Of a DNA stretch of 64,000 bases, positions 7,670 through 17,953 are shown piece after piece. The DNA lies in assembly GCF_010499455.1 (NCBI RefSeq), contig NZ_JAAGOH010000008.1:1-64000 (forward strand). The letters are read 5' to 3'. Numbering within the stretch: position 1 is the stretch's first letter; every line of letters begins with the position of its first letter. The DNA comes from Ideonella livida (GTDB lineage: Bacteria; Pseudomonadota; Gammaproteobacteria; Burkholderiales; Burkholderiaceae_C). Both the position numbers and the translations under genes were made by a program. The notes under the pieces are model-generated. The model had not been told where the DNA came from, did no database searches, and saw nothing but the letters and a program-made list of their open reading frames with translations.

Positions 7670-8623
7670 TCACAGCGCGACGTTGTCGTGGGAGAGGATC
7701 TCGTGGCTCAGGTCGGCCTTGATGCGGATGCGGCCACGGCGGTGCGCCCAGCACCCGGTGGACACCGCCACGCCGATGGTGGAGGGGTGGCGGGCGGAGG
7801 ATTCGATGTTCACGCCCATCACGCTGGCGTTGCCGGTCAGGCCCTGCGGGCCCAGGCCCACCTCGTTGAGGCCTTCTTCCAGCAGCTCCTCCATGCGGGC
7901 GGCGTTGCTGTTGGGGTGGCGTGAGCCCACCGGGCGCAGGATGGCCTTTTTGGACAGGCGTGCGGCCGTCTCGGCCGAGGTGGACACGCCCACGCCCACC
8001 AGCATGGGCGGGCAGGCGTTGACGCCGCGCTGGGTGATGACGTCGAACACGAAGTCGGCCACGCCTTCGTAGCCCTCGCCGGGCATCAGCACCTTGGCGG
8101 CGCCGGGCAGGGTGCAGCCGCCGCCGGCCATGTAGACGTCGATGATGCAGTCCTCACCCTTGGGGTCGATCTCCCAGTCCAGCCAGGGGATCTTGCTGCC
8201 GGTGTTGGTGCCGGTGTTCTTCTCGTCAAAGGTCTCCACCGCGTTGTGGCGCAGCGGGCCGTGCACGGTGGCCAGGCGGGTGGCTTCGGCCAGGATCTCC
8301 TCCAGCTCGCCCAGCATGGGAAAGCGCGCGCCGGCGGTGATGAAGTACTGGATGACGCCGGTGTCCTGGCAGCTGGGGCGGTTCAGGCGGTCGGCCGCCT
8401 CCTGGTTGTCGGCCATGCTCTGGTAGATGGCCTGGGCCAGCGGGTGGGTCTCGGCCTGGCGCAGGTCGGCCAGCTTGTGGGACACGTCGGTGGGCAGGCG
8501 CTTGCCCACGTGGGCGGTGAACTTCCACATCACGTCGGTGAGCTGGCGCACGGCCTCGTCGCGCGGAAGAGTGTCGAGGGAGGGGGTCATGGTCATGTGG
8601 GGGGCAGGGTCCGGAAGGTTCAT
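7670..8623 (-). CDS. ttdA: L(+)-tartrate dehydratase, alpha subunit
   Basis: This is the catalytic [4Fe-4S] subunit. The 317-residue product has [13 protein letters not shown] with the first cluster cysteine, [39 protein letters not shown] with a second cysteine, and the long terminal block [23 protein letters not shown] followed by [14 protein letters not shown]. These correspond to TtdA rather than to longer one-chain fumarases. The ATG at 8623 overlaps the TGA of the Bug receptor gene in an ATGA; ATGs at 8596 and 8590 are possible alternative starts. Context (receptor, alpha, beta) fits uptake and dehydration of tartrate or a related hydroxy diacid to an oxo diacid. Confidence 0.88.
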   Translation of the reverse strand: MNLPDPAPHMTMTPSLDTLPRDEAVRQLTDVMWKFTAHVGKRLPTDVSHKLADLRQAETHPLAQAIYQSMADNQEAADRLNRPSCQDTGVIQYFITAGARFPMLGELEEILAEATRLATVHGPLRHNAVETFDEKNTGTNTGSKIPWLDWEIDPKGEDCIIDVYMAGGGCTLPGAAKVLMPGEGYEGVADFVFDVITQRGVNACPPMLVGVGVSTSAETAARLSKKAILRPVGSRHPNSNAARMEELLEEGLNEVGLGPQGLTGNASVMGVNIESSARHPSTIGVAVSTGCWAHRRGRIRIKADLSHEILSHDNVAL

Positions 8624-9645
8624 TCGAGGGTGACGCGGGCGTCTTTGACGGCCTTGGCAAAGCGCGCGGTGTCTTCGGCGATCAGGCGGGCCATGGCCTC
8701 GGGGGTGTCGCCCACGGGCTCGGCGCCAATCTCATCAAAGCGCTTGCGCAGCTCGGGCGACTGCAGGGCCTTGACGATCTCCGCGTTCAGGCGGGTGGTG
8801 ATGTCTTTGGGCGTGGCCACCGGGGCCAGCACGCCAAACCAGGTGCCAATGCGCACGCCCTTGACGCCGGCTTCTTCCAGCGTGGGCACATCGGGCAGGG
8901 CAGGGGAGCGCTTGCCCGTGGTCACGGCCAGGGCCTTGAGCTTGCCGGCCTTGATGTGCTGCAGCAGCGGGGTGGCGGTGTCAAAGCTCATGTCCACCTG
9001 GCCGCCCAGCAGGTCGGTGGTCAGGGGGCCGCTGCCCTTGTAGGGCACGTGCACCAGGTCGGTGGCGGTCAGGTTCTCAAACTGCGTGCCGATCAGGTGC
9101 TGGGCGGTGCCGTTGCCGTTGGAGCCGTAGGTCATCTGCCCGGGCTTGGCCTTGATCTGCGCCACCAGTTCGGCCACGTTGCGCGCCGGGTTGCGGGCAT
9201 TGACCACCAGCACATTGGGCACCAGGGCCACGGTGGCCACCGGGGCCAGGTCTTTCTGGAAGTCGTAGGGCAGTTTCTTGAACACGCTGCCGGCGATGGT
9301 GTGGTGCACCGCGCCCATCAGCAGGGTGTAGCCGTCGGGCTTGGCCTTGGCCACCATGTCGGCGCCCAGCGTGGCGCCGGCGCCGGGCTTGCTCTCCACG
9401 ATCACCGTCTGCCCCAGGGCCACGCCCAGGCGCTCGGCCAGGGTGCGGGCCACCACATCGGTGGTGCCACCGGCGGCAAAGGGCACCACCAGGGTGATGG
9501 GCTTGGTGGGCCAGGCGGGGGTCTGCGCTGTGGCCAAACCGGTCAGGCCGGCCAGGCCCAGGGCGGTGCACAGCATGCGGCGGCGGTGCCCGCGGCGCTG
9601 GGGGGAAAGGCCTGCGGCGCGGGCCGCGCCGTGGGGTTTCAACAT
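8620..9645 (-). CDS. Bug-family tripartite tricarboxylate solute-binding receptor
   Basis: Bug proteins are periplasmic receptors, very numerous in Burkholderiales, that bind carboxylates and other small molecules for TTT-type transport or signalling. The 341-residue product has a signal sequence with a basic stretch (about residues 17-23), hydrophobic [17 protein letters not shown] and cleavage near residue 41. The mature start [26 protein letters not shown] is the family signature. [29 protein letters not shown] and [23 protein letters not shown] are also diagnostic. No TctA/TctB membrane genes are nearby, as is usual for orphan Bug receptors. Linkage and 4-bp overlap with ttdA suggest that its ligand is the hydroxy diacid substrate. 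Confidence 0.92.
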   Translation of the reverse strand: MLKPHGAARAAGLSPQRRGHRRRMLCTALGLAGLTGLATAQTPAWPTKPITLVVPFAAGGTTDVVARTLAERLGVALGQTVIVESKPGAGATLGADMVAKAKPDGYTLLMGAVHHTIAGSVFKKLPYDFQKDLAPVATVALVPNVLVVNARNPARNVAELVAQIKAKPGQMTYGSNGNGTAQHLIGTQFENLTATDLVHVPYKGSGPLTTDLLGGQVDMSFDTATPLLQHIKAGKLKALAVTTGKRSPALPDVPTLEEAGVKGVRIGTWFGVLAPVATPKDITTRLNAEIVKALQSPELRKRFDEIGAEPVGDTPEAMARLIAEDTARFAKAVKDARVTLE

Positions 9646-9705
9646 GGCAGTCTCCAGGGTGGTCTTGGTGTGAGACGCACTCTAGAGGCCCCCATGGCAG
9701 GGGAA

Positions 9706-9726
9706 ATGCCTTGAGCTTCAAGGCAT
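9706..9726. promoter_or_regulatory. long palindrome upstream of the Bug-ttdAB operon
   Basis: Arms ATGCCTTGA (9706-9714) and TCAAGGCAT (9718-9726) are perfect 9-bp inverted repeats around GCT. The palindrome lies 60 bp before the Bug start and 14 bp after the SDR gene. No U-tract follows in either direction, so an operator is more likely than a terminator. Just beyond it, GTTGACTTCAAGTTAAC at 9727-9743 is an imperfect second dyad. Confidence 0.55.
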
Positions 9727-9739
9727 TGTTGACTTCAAG

Positions 9740-10633
9740 TTAACTATTTGGCGGCGTCTCGCCCAGCTGCGCCAGGCTCCAGTCCCACAGGGCGCGGGCC
9801 GTGGCCTCGTCGCGCGCGGCCGGGCAAGGCAGCTGGGCCTGACCGTCCCGCCAATACAGGCCCGTCTGGGCCGACAGCGCCGGATCGGTGGCGCAGCGCA
9901 GCGGCGTGCGCGCGCCCTCCTCGGGCGTGACCATCCGGGCAAAGTGCCGCAGCAGCCACTGCACCGGCCCCGGGGCATGGCGCCAGATCTCGGTGGCCAC
10001 CACGCCAGGGTGCACGGCGTAGGTGCTCACCCCGCTGCCTGCCAGCTCCCGGGCCAGCTGCGCACTGAACAGGATGTTGGCCAGTTTGGACACCGCGTAC
10101 TCCGGCAGCCCCAGCGGGCTGCGGGTGCGCCGGCGCAGCCGCTCCCAGTCGGGCAGGCCCCGCACATGCCGGTGCGCCGCGCTGGCCACCGTGACCACAC
10201 GCGCCGGCGTGCTGGTCAGCAGGTGCGGCAGCAGCAGGCGTGTCAGCAGGAAGTGCCCCATGTGGTTCACCCCGAAGGCCAGCTCAAAGCCCGAGGCCGT
10301 CAAGCCGCGGCGCCCCGCCACCCCGGCGTTGTTGATCAGCAGGTGCAGCGGCAGGCCCAGGGCCTGGAAGTGCGCTGCGCAGCGCCGCACCGACTCGAAG
10401 TCCCCCAGGTCCAGCGACAGGAAGATGCCCGCTGGCGCCCCCGGCAGCAGCCGGATGTCGTCCAGCACCGCCTGTGTGCGCGCCAGGCTGCGCCCCGCCA
10501 GCACCACACGCCAGCCCTGGCGCGCCAGCTCCAGCGCGGTGATCCGGCCAATGCCGGTGTTGGCCCCGGTGATGAGGGCGACGGGGGGCGCGGCCGTGAG
10601 GGGTGGCCAGGCATCGGAGACGGAGAAGGGCAT
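9740..10633 (-). CDS. short-chain dehydrogenase/reductase (retinol-dehydrogenase-like)
   Basis: The 297-residue product is a classical SDR with an NAD(P) site ALITGANTGIGRITALELARQG near residue 18, LINNAGVAG, the catalytic serine in VVTVASAAH, and YAVSK with the active Tyr and Lys, then VHPGVVATEIWRHAP. The C-terminal extension with LYWRDGQ resembles the RDH/WW-oxidoreductase-like bacterial group. It stands alone on the minus strand upstream of the Bug operon but separated from it by a palindrome, so co-transcription is uncertain. Substrate unknown. Confidence 0.85.
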   Translation of the reverse strand: MPFSVSDAWPPLTAAPPVALITGANTGIGRITALELARQGWRVVLAGRSLARTQAVLDDIRLLPGAPAGIFLSLDLGDFESVRRCAAHFQALGLPLHLLINNAGVAGRRGLTASGFELAFGVNHMGHFLLTRLLLPHLLTSTPARVVTVASAAHRHVRGLPDWERLRRRTRSPLGLPEYAVSKLANILFSAQLARELAGSGVSTYAVHPGVVATEIWRHAPGPVQWLLRHFARMVTPEEGARTPLRCATDPALSAQTGLYWRDGQAQLPCPAARDEATARALWDWSLAQLGETPPNS

Positions 10634-10796
10634 GGAGCGCGCACGCAGACAAAGGGCCGCGAGCTTAGCGCGCGGCGCGGCGTTGGCGTGTGACGCAGCA
10701 GGACCAGCGCCCTGCGGGACGCCACCTCAACTGCCGCGCATGGGCTGTGATGCGCAAACCCACGAGCAGACGCCATGACCCCAGCCCCGGATGGAC

Positions 10797-11002
10797 TCAT
10801 GCCGCGGCGGCCACCGGCACGGTCTGCGGCCGGCCGAGTGGACTGAAGCGGTTGAGCACGGCCACGCGCAGATGCAACTCGACCACCTGGCGCTCGAACG
10901 TGCGCGCCGTGACACCAGCCCCAACGTCTGACGCAACGCCCGCCCGAACAAGCACGTGATGCTCAGGCAGAACTGGATCGTCGCGTCCGGGAAGGTCTGG
11001 CT
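10797..11002 (-). pseudogene. IS5-family transposase remnant with internal deletion
   Basis: Two pieces of one transposase lie head to tail on the minus strand in different frames. At 11002-10916 the frame encodes SQTFPDATIQFCLSITCLFG then RALRQTLGLV, the N-terminal DUF4372-like block of IS5-type transposases (compare PDAAIQFCLTIK). Directly after it, 10913-10797 encodes RTFERQVVELHLRVAVLNRF then SPLGRPQTVPVA and a stop, the C-terminal end of the same family. The whole catalytic DDE region between them is missing. This is a dead element; the family call is from motif memory. Confidence 0.65.
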
Positions 11003-11194
11003 GTGTGCAACGGAGCCGGTGAGCTGACCAACGCCATCATCGACGCCTTTGACGCCCACAGCACCATGAGCCGCCAGGCCCTGGATTCAGAGCGCGTGCG
11101 CAGCGGCCTCAAACACCTGCTGCTGGGGCCGGCGGGGCTGTACGAGGCACTGCGGCGGCGGGGGAGTGGCCAAGACATGCGGCCCGCACCGTGA
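11003..11194 (+). pseudogene. type I restriction subunit R (HsdR) C-terminal remnant
   Basis: A 63-codon frame encodes GELTNAIIDAFDAHSTMSRQ then ALDSERVRSGLKHLLLGPAG and LYEALRRRG, which matches the conserved C-terminal tail of HsdR proteins (NAI.DA.DAH..MS.QAL.SE.VR.GL...LLGPA.LYEALR). Nothing of the helicase or nuclease domains precedes it; the upstream bases are the IS5-type remnant on the other strand. It is therefore the scar of a lost type I restriction locus. Confidence is limited because the fragment is short. Confidence 0.55.
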
Positions 11195-11288
11195 CTAGGC
11201 CACAAAATCGGGAATGTTGCTGCTGGCTTTCGTCACAGAATCCCCGATGTGCCTGGATGATGGCGTACTAGACCCCGAGGACCATGAC

Positions 11289-11540
11289 ATGACGCTTCCC
11301 ACCGTGCCGCTGAGCGAGTCTGCCATGCAGAGTTTGGAGGCCCACATCCCTGAGCTGGCAGAGGGCGCTTTCAAACAAGCGTATCTGCAGGCTTTGACGG
11401 TGGGTGGCAAAGCACTGTTGGCCCGCGATGGGCAACTGGTGGAGGCGAAGGCCGACGGCACCGAGCGAGTCATCCGTTCACTGGCCAAGCCCACTGCCGT
11501 GACGCCGGGAACTCAGCGACTTCTGCGCCGGCAGGGGTGA
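11289..11540 (+). CDS. small protein paired with zeta-like kinase (candidate antitoxin)
   Basis: The 83-residue product starts at ATG 11289 with a GAGG 8 nt upstream; an upstream in-frame start at 11214 has less support. It reads as a short helical N-terminus (SESAMQSLEAHIPELAEGAFKQAY) followed by LLARDGQLVEAKADGTERVI and a basic, proline-containing tail ending RLLRRQG. No transmembrane or signal segment is visible. Its TGA overlaps the ATG of the next gene (TGATG), so the two are translationally coupled, with the small gene first as in type II toxin-antitoxin modules. I do not recognise a named antitoxin family. Confidence 0.6.
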   Translation: MTLPTVPLSESAMQSLEAHIPELAEGAFKQAYLQALTVGGKALLARDGQLVEAKADGTERVIRSLAKPTAVTPGTQRLLRRQG

Positions 11541-12286
11541 TGTCCAGCGCCGTCCCCAGGGTCCGAATGTTTGCTGGGCCCAATGGCTCGGGCAAAAGCA
11601 CACTGAAGGACATGCTGCCAGCGCCCTGGTTGGGCGTGTATGTGAATGCCGACGAGTTGGAGAAGAGCCTGCGGGAAGCGGGGCGGATCAACCTTGCGGC
11701 ATTCGGGCTAGAGACCACTGCGGAGGGACTCCGGACGGCTTTGTCGGCTTCCACCTTGCTGGCCAAGGCCGGGTTGTTGGACTCACTGCGCCATGTGCAA
11801 GTGCAGGGCACTTGGGCGTTGCTGCCCGGTGTGGAGATCAACTCTTACTGGGCTTCGGCGCTGGCAGATGTCATCCGGCACCGCCTGATGGCGGCACGGG
11901 TGACGTTCACGTTTGAGACCGTGATGTCCTCACCAGACAAGGTGACGTTCTTGCGAAAGGCGCGGGAAGCGGGCTACCGAACCTATCTGTACTTCGTGGC
12001 GACAGAAGATCCGGACATCAATGTGGCGCGGGTGCAGTACCGGGTTCAGACGGGTGGGCATCCGGTGGCGGAAGACAAGATCCGCAGCCGCTACACCCGC
12101 TCGCTGGCCTTGTTGGCGGATGCGCTGGGTGCTGCAGACCGAGCCTACCTGTTTGACAACTCCGGTGCAGAGCGGGTGTGGGTGGCCGAGTCCACCGGCA
12201 CGCCAGAGGGCGCCGAAGTGGCCATGCGCACCCATGCCATGCCTGCATGGTTCAAGTCAGCGGTTTGGGATCAGATGGAAGGCTGA
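11540..12286 (+). CDS. zeta-toxin-like P-loop kinase
   Basis: Zeta toxins are P-loop kinases that phosphorylate UDP-N-acetylglucosamine-type substrates and block wall synthesis. The 248-residue product has a Walker A loop GPNGSGKST at residues 13-21, VNADELEKSLREAG after it, and TFTFETVMSS, equivalent to the substrate-binding segment of zeta. GYRTYLYFVATEDPDINVAR then VQYRVQTGGHPV follows, with DKIRSRYTRSL as the arginine-rich lid. GTG 11537 is an alternative start. The short coding gene immediately upstream fits an antitoxin. The alternative is a non-toxic kinase of the same fold. It lies just after eroded restriction and transposase remnants, a typical location for such modules. Confidence 0.7.
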   Translation: MSSAVPRVRMFAGPNGSGKSTLKDMLPAPWLGVYVNADELEKSLREAGRINLAAFGLETTAEGLRTALSASTLLAKAGLLDSLRHVQVQGTWALLPGVEINSYWASALADVIRHRLMAARVTFTFETVMSSPDKVTFLRKAREAGYRTYLYFVATEDPDINVARVQYRVQTGGHPVAEDKIRSRYTRSLALLADALGAADRAYLFDNSGAERVWVAESTGTPEGAEVAMRTHAMPAWFKSAVWDQMEG

Positions 12287-12316
12287 GGGCTGACTTTTAA
12301 GCGCTGCTCTGCGGGG

Positions 12317-13489
<1,173 letters not shown>

Positions 13490-13509
13490 GGGAGGTCTCC
13501 GGGGTGAAT

Positions 13510-14688
13510 TCAAAGCACTTCAAACAGGCCGGCGGCGCCTTGGCCACCGCCAATGCACATGCTCACGCCCACAAAACGCGCGCCTCGGCGCTTGCCTTCA
13601 ATCAGCGCATGGCCCACCAGGCGGCTGCCTGACACGCCGTAGGGGTGGCCCACGGCGATGGCGCCGCCGTTGACGTTCAGGCGCTCGTCGGGGATGCCGA
13701 GTTGGTCGCGGCAGTACAGCACCTGCACGGCAAAGGCCTCGTTCAGCTCCCACAGGTCCACATCGCTCAGGCTGAAGCCGGTTTGTTTGAGCAGCTTGGG
13801 GATGGCAAGGACCGGGCCGATGCCCATTTCGTCGGGCTCGCAGCCGGCCACGGCAAAGCCGACAAAGCGGCCCAGCGGCTGCAGGCCGCGCTGGCGGGCT
13901 TGCTCGGCCTCCATCAGCACGCAGAAGGAGGCGCCGTCAGAGAACTGGCTGGCATTGCCGGCGGTGACCACACCGCCGGGCAGGGCGGGGCGGATCTTCT
14001 GCACGCCGTCCAGCGTGGTGTCGTCGCGGATGCCTTCGTCGTGGCTGACGGTGACTTCACGCAGCGTGGTGGCGCCGGTGCGGGCATCCACCTGGGCCAT
14101 GGTGGTGGTGACGGGCACGATCTCGGCGTCAAAACGGCCGGCGGCGCGGGCGGCGGCGGCGCGCTGCTGGCTGCGCACGCCGTATTCGTCTTGTGCCAGT
14201 TTGGAGATGCCGTAGCGCTGGGCCACGCATTCGGCGGTTTCCACCATGCCTTGGTACAGCGCGGGGCGCTGGGCGGCCAGCGTGGCCTCTTCCAGCATGA
14301 AGGTGTTGAGGTGGCCTTGCACCAGGGTGATGGATTCCACCCCGCCGGCGGCCAGCACCTGGGCCTCGCCGCACTGGATGCGCTGGGCGGCCAGGGCGAT
14401 GGCCTGTAGGCCCGAGGCGCAGAAGCGGTTGACGCTGAAGCCGGCCGTGGTGACGGGGCAGCCGGCGCGCAGCGCGATGAGGCGGGCCACGTTCAGGCCG
14501 GTGGCGCCTTCCAGGAAGGCGGAGCCGGCGATCACGTCTTCCACCTCACCGGGCTGGATGCCGGCGCGTTGGATGGCGTGCTGCAGGGCGTGGGCGCCCA
14601 GCGTGACCGGGTGGGTCATGTTGAAGCTGCCGCGGTAGGACTTGGCCAGCGGGGTGCGGGCGGTGGAGACGATGACGGCGTCGTGCAT
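13510..14688 (-). CDS. acetyl-CoA acyltransferase (thiolase)
   Basis: Thiolases cleave 3-ketoacyl-CoA with CoA. From ATG 14688 the product is 392 residues, the standard length. The acyl-carrying cysteine is in [20 protein letters not shown] near residue 88. The distal catalytic His and Cys occur in [20 protein letters not shown] and [17 protein letters not shown]. It follows the FadB-like gene by 14 bp and precedes the acyl-CoA dehydrogenase, so the operon encodes all steps of one beta-oxidation round. Its role may be fatty-acid-like or the final cleavage of a ring-derived oxoacyl-CoA. Confidence 0.93.
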   Translation of the reverse strand: MHDAVIVSTARTPLAKSYRGSFNMTHPVTLGAHALQHAIQRAGIQPGEVEDVIAGSAFLEGATGLNVARLIALRAGCPVTTAGFSVNRFCASGLQAIALAAQRIQCGEAQVLAAGGVESITLVQGHLNTFMLEEATLAAQRPALYQGMVETAECVAQRYGISKLAQDEYGVRSQQRAAAARAAGRFDAEIVPVTTTMAQVDARTGATTLREVTVSHDEGIRDDTTLDGVQKIRPALPGGVVTAGNASQFSDGASFCVLMEAEQARQRGLQPLGRFVGFAVAGCEPDEMGIGPVLAIPKLLKQTGFSLSDVDLWELNEAFAVQVLYCRDQLGIPDERLNVNGGAIAVGHPYGVSGSRLVGHALIEGKRRGARFVGVSMCIGGGQGAAGLFEVL

Positions 14689-14702
14689 GGTGGGCGGCCG
14701 GT

Positions 14703-16835
14703 TCAAGAAGGCGTGTAGGCGGTGAGCGGGGCGCCGGATTCGGCCAGTTGCACCAGCAGGGGCGCAGGCGTCCAGAAGGCGGTGGCGTTTTGGTAGGCCG
14801 GGCCGCGGGCATGGCGGCGCATGGCTTGCAGCACGCCGGGCAGGCCCAGGCGTTCGGCTTGCCACATGGGCCCACCGCGCCAGCGGGCAAAGCCGTAGCC
14901 GTGCAGGTAGACCACGTCGATGTCGGCGCCCCGGCGGGCGATGCCTTCGGCCAGCAGCTTGGCGCCTTCGTTGACCAGGGCCAGCAGCAGGCGCTCGACG
15001 ATCTCGTCGTCAGCGATGGCGCGGCGCGTCAGGCCCAGGCGGGTGGATTCGGCCTCGATGAGTTGCTGCACCTCGGCGCTGGGGCGTGGGCGCTTCTCGC
15101 CGGGCACATGGTCGTACCAGCCCTTGCCGTTCTTCTGGCCCAGGCGGCCGGCTTCAAACACCAGGTCGGCGGTGCGCGAGAAGGTGAGATCCGGGTGCTC
15201 GGCTTGGCGGCGGCGGCGGATGAAGGCGCCCACGTCGTGCCCGGCCAAGTCGCTCATGCGGAAGGGGCCCATGGCCATGCCCCAGCGCTCCATGGCGCCG
15301 TCCACCTGGGCGGGGGTGGCGCCTTCGTCCAGCAAGAAGCCGGCTTGGCGCAGGTAGGGCTCCAGCATGCGGTTGCCGATGAAGCCGTCGCACACCCGCG
15401 AGACCACGCCCACCTTGCCGATGCGCTTGGCCAGGGCCAGGGCGGTGGCCAGGGCGTCGGGCGCGGTGTGCTGGCATTCGATGATTTCCAGCAGCGGCAT
15501 CAGCTGCGCCGGGCTGAAGAAGTGCAGGCCCAGCACGTCTTGCGGGCGCTGGGTGAAGGCGGCCACGCGGTTCAGGTCCAGCGTGGAGGTGTTGCTGGCC
15601 AGCAGGGCGCCGGGCTTGGCCACGGCGTCCAGGCGGCGGAAGACGGCCTCTTTGACGGCCCAGTCCTCGAACACGGCTTCAATGAGGAGGTCGGCGTCGG
15701 CCAGGTCGGCATCGGCGGTGGTGCCGTGCAGACGGGCGAGGTGGGCAGCGGCCTGCTCGGGCTTGAGGCGGCCCTTGGCCACGGCGCCGTCAAAGTGGGC
15801 GCGGATGTTGGCCAGGCCACGCGCCAGCGCCTCGGGGGTTTGCTCCAGCACGGTCACGCTCAGGCCGGCCTGCAGCAGGCAGATGGCAATGCCGCAGCCC
15901 ATGGTGCCGGCGCCCACCACGGCGGTGCGTTCCACGGGGCGGGTGGGGGTGGCCGGGTCCAGGCCGGGCAGCTTGGCCACGGCCTTTTCGGCAAAGAAGG
16001 CGTGGCGCAGGCCGGCGGAGGCTTCGCCATGCACCAGCTGCACAAAGGCCTCGGCTTCTTGCGCCAGGCCCTTGGCCAGAGGTTGGGTGACGGCGGCTTC
16101 CACCAGGTCGATCACCTTCAGGGCAGCGGCGTTGGCGGGGCGGCCTTGCGCAGCGCCGCGTGCGGCGGCAAAGAAGCCGGCGGCATTCGCCAGGGCCGGG
16201 CGGCGGGCGCCGGTGCGGGGCAGGGGCTGGCCGGCGGCCAGCGCGTCGGCCAGCTGGGCCGCCAGAGTGGTGGCGGCGGGCAGGGGGTCGCCCTCGGTCA
16301 CGGTGTTGAACAGGCCGCTTTCTGCCAGGGCCCGGGCGGGCTGGGTCTTGCCTTGCAGGATGAGGTTGAGCGCCAGATCTGCCGCCACCAGGCGCGGCAG
16401 GCGCTGGGTGCCGCCGGCGCCGGGCAGCAGGCCCAGGTGGATCTCGGGCAGGCCCACGGTGCAGGCGCCCTCGGCCACGCGGCCGTGGCAGGCCAGGGCC
16501 AGCTCCAGCCCGCCGCCCAGGGCCAGGCCTTGCAGCGCGGCCACCACGGGTTTGGCGAAGTGTTCCAGGCGGTTGCAGAGGTCGGGCGGCGTGGGCGCCC
16601 AGGTCATGGCGGGCTGGCCGAATTCACCAATTTCGCCGCCGCCGCAGAAGGCCTTGGCGTGGGCGCCGGTCAGCACCAGGGCGCGGATGGCGGGGTCGGC
16701 CGCGGCGGCGTCCAGCGCGTCGGCCAGGGCCACGCGCAGCGGCAGGCCCAGGGTGTTCAAGGGGGGGCTGTTCAGGCGCAGCACGGCCACGCCCTGGGCA
16801 TTGGGCGCGTCAAGCAGGACAAGGGTTTGAGGCAT
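14703..16835 (-). CDS. bifunctional enoyl-CoA hydratase / 3-hydroxyacyl-CoA dehydrogenase
   Basis: The 710-residue protein is a FadB/FadJ-type fusion. The N-terminal crotonase domain (about 1-200) has [13 protein letters not shown] and [19 protein letters not shown], with the catalytic glutamate position in [19 protein letters not shown]. The NAD domain begins near residue 305 with [20 protein letters not shown], followed by [32 protein letters not shown] and the HAD C-terminal repeats. It leads the operon facing an IclR regulator. An IclR-type box lies about 137 bp upstream. Expected partner steps are supplied by the downstream thiolase and acyl-CoA dehydrogenase. Confidence 0.93.
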   Translation of the reverse strand: MPQTLVLLDAPNAQGVAVLRLNSPPLNTLGLPLRVALADALDAAAADPAIRALVLTGAHAKAFCGGGEIGEFGQPAMTWAPTPPDLCNRLEHFAKPVVAALQGLALGGGLELALACHGRVAEGACTVGLPEIHLGLLPGAGGTQRLPRLVAADLALNLILQGKTQPARALAESGLFNTVTEGDPLPAATTLAAQLADALAAGQPLPRTGARRPALANAAGFFAAARGAAQGRPANAAALKVIDLVEAAVTQPLAKGLAQEAEAFVQLVHGEASAGLRHAFFAEKAVAKLPGLDPATPTRPVERTAVVGAGTMGCGIAICLLQAGLSVTVLEQTPEALARGLANIRAHFDGAVAKGRLKPEQAAAHLARLHGTTADADLADADLLIEAVFEDWAVKEAVFRRLDAVAKPGALLASNTSTLDLNRVAAFTQRPQDVLGLHFFSPAQLMPLLEIIECQHTAPDALATALALAKRIGKVGVVSRVCDGFIGNRMLEPYLRQAGFLLDEGATPAQVDGAMERWGMAMGPFRMSDLAGHDVGAFIRRRRQAEHPDLTFSRTADLVFEAGRLGQKNGKGWYDHVPGEKRPRPSAEVQQLIEAESTRLGLTRRAIADDEIVERLLLALVNEGAKLLAEGIARRGADIDVVYLHGYGFARWRGGPMWQAERLGLPGVLQAMRRHARGPAYQNATAFWTPAPLLVQLAESGAPLTAYTPS

Positions 16836-16952
16836 GGCAAGCAGGAGTCGGGAGTCGGGGCGGCTGTGGCCGCCGATCGGGACGCGCCGCGCCAGCCCTC
16901 ACAGGCCCGCGCCGCACAGCACCGGGACACGGCATGGTCGTTCCCATAATGT

Positions 16953-17029
16953 CAATTATCTTGACTTTAATTGGATCGTCAATCCACCTGACATGCGGTC
17001 ATCCCGAGCGCAGGCCTTCCGTTTCGGAA
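16953..17029. promoter_or_regulatory. cluster of operator-like dyads between fadB-like and iclR genes
   Basis: The 303-bp divergent gap holds three inverted repeats: CAATTA-N9-TAATTG at 16953-16973, TGGAT-N5-ATCCA at 16972-16986, and TTCCGTTTCGGAA at 17017-17029. The second has the TGGAW-N5-WTCCA layout of IclR-family sites and resembles the box at 28574-28588. The AT-rich stretch around the first (16945-16985) is the likely core promoter zone. Confidence 0.6.
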
Positions 17030-17138
17030 TGGCCGTCCAACCTGGAAGTTGTCGCCGCCAACGGTATGCTTGGCAGGCACGGACCGGCGGCCGGACCGGC
17101 GGCCGGGCCGTGCGACGAGACCACACAGGAGATGTCCC

Positions 17139-17933
17139 ATGTCGGGCGTGATGGAGAGAACCCTGGCCCTGCTGGAGCGGCTGGCCGAAGACGTGCGCGG
17201 CGTGCCGCTGGCCACCCTGTCTGACGAGCTGGACATACCGCGCAGTGCCACGCACCGCTTGCTGGCCGACCTGGCGGCCCTGGGCTATGTTCGCCAGACC
17301 CGGGAGCGGGGCGACTATGTGCTCACCACCAAGTTGGTGTCGCTGGGGCTGAACTACCTCAAGCACTCCGGGGTGGTGGACCTGTGCCAGCCCATCCTGG
17401 ACCGGCTGGCGGAGACCGCCGGCGAGCTGGTGCGTCTGGGCGTGGTCGACGTGGACCACATCACCTGGGTGGCCCTGAGCCAGGGCGCGCGTGCCGGCCT
17501 GCGCTACGACCCGGACATGGGCCTGGACGTCAAGCTGTCCTGCACCTCCTCGGGCCACGCCTGGCTGGCCACGCTGGAAGAGGACGACGCCATCGCCCTG
17601 CTCACCCGGCAGGGCTTGGGCAAGCCGCCGGAATATGGTCCCAAGGCGCCAGCCACCATCGCGGCGGTGATGAAGGCCGTGGCCCAGGCCAGGCGCCAGG
17701 GCTGGGCGCTGACGCTGGAGACCTATGCCCCCGGGCTCTCCGCCCTGTCCACCCCCATCCGGCCGGCCGGCCGTGGCGCGGTGGGGGTGCTGGCCATCTC
17801 GGGCCCGACGGTGCGCCTGAGCGAGGAGCGCCTGCGCGCCCTGGTGCCTGAGCTGCTGGCCGCTGCAGCCGACATTGCCCACGTCAGCGCCGCCTCGCCG
17901 CTGTTTGACCGGGCCTACAACCGCGTGGGCTGA
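17139..17933 (+). CDS. IclR-family transcriptional regulator
   Basis: From ATG 17139, preceded by AGGAG, the product is 264 residues. The N-terminal winged helix (about 1-65) includes MERTLALLERLAEDVRGVPL and LDIPRSATHRLLADLAALGYV. The effector domain has GGVVDVDHITWVALSQ-like strands, SCTSSGHAWLATL, and AGRGAVGVLAISGP near the C-terminus. It is divergent from the FadB-like, thiolase and acyl-CoA dehydrogenase operon, with an IclR-type box between, so autoregulation and control of that operon are expected. A similar box in front of the 28-kb cluster suggests a wider regulon. The effector is probably an aromatic or acyl catabolite, but this is inferred from the family. Confidence 0.92.
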   Translation: MSGVMERTLALLERLAEDVRGVPLATLSDELDIPRSATHRLLADLAALGYVRQTRERGDYVLTTKLVSLGLNYLKHSGVVDLCQPILDRLAETAGELVRLGVVDVDHITWVALSQGARAGLRYDPDMGLDVKLSCTSSGHAWLATLEEDDAIALLTRQGLGKPPEYGPKAPATIAAVMKAVAQARRQGWALTLETYAPGLSALSTPIRPAGRGAVGVLAISGPTVRLSEERLRALVPELLAAAADIAHVSAASPLFDRAYNRVG

Positions 17934-17953
17934 GTCCCGGGCGCTCGGCCCCC

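Noticed and set aside
14748-16949. 733-codon open frame on the plus strand antisense to the FadB-like gene
   Set aside because: Composition is Gly/Ala/Gln/His-rich with no motifs, a common shadow of a GC-rich coding strand. The minus strand encodes a complete two-domain enzyme.
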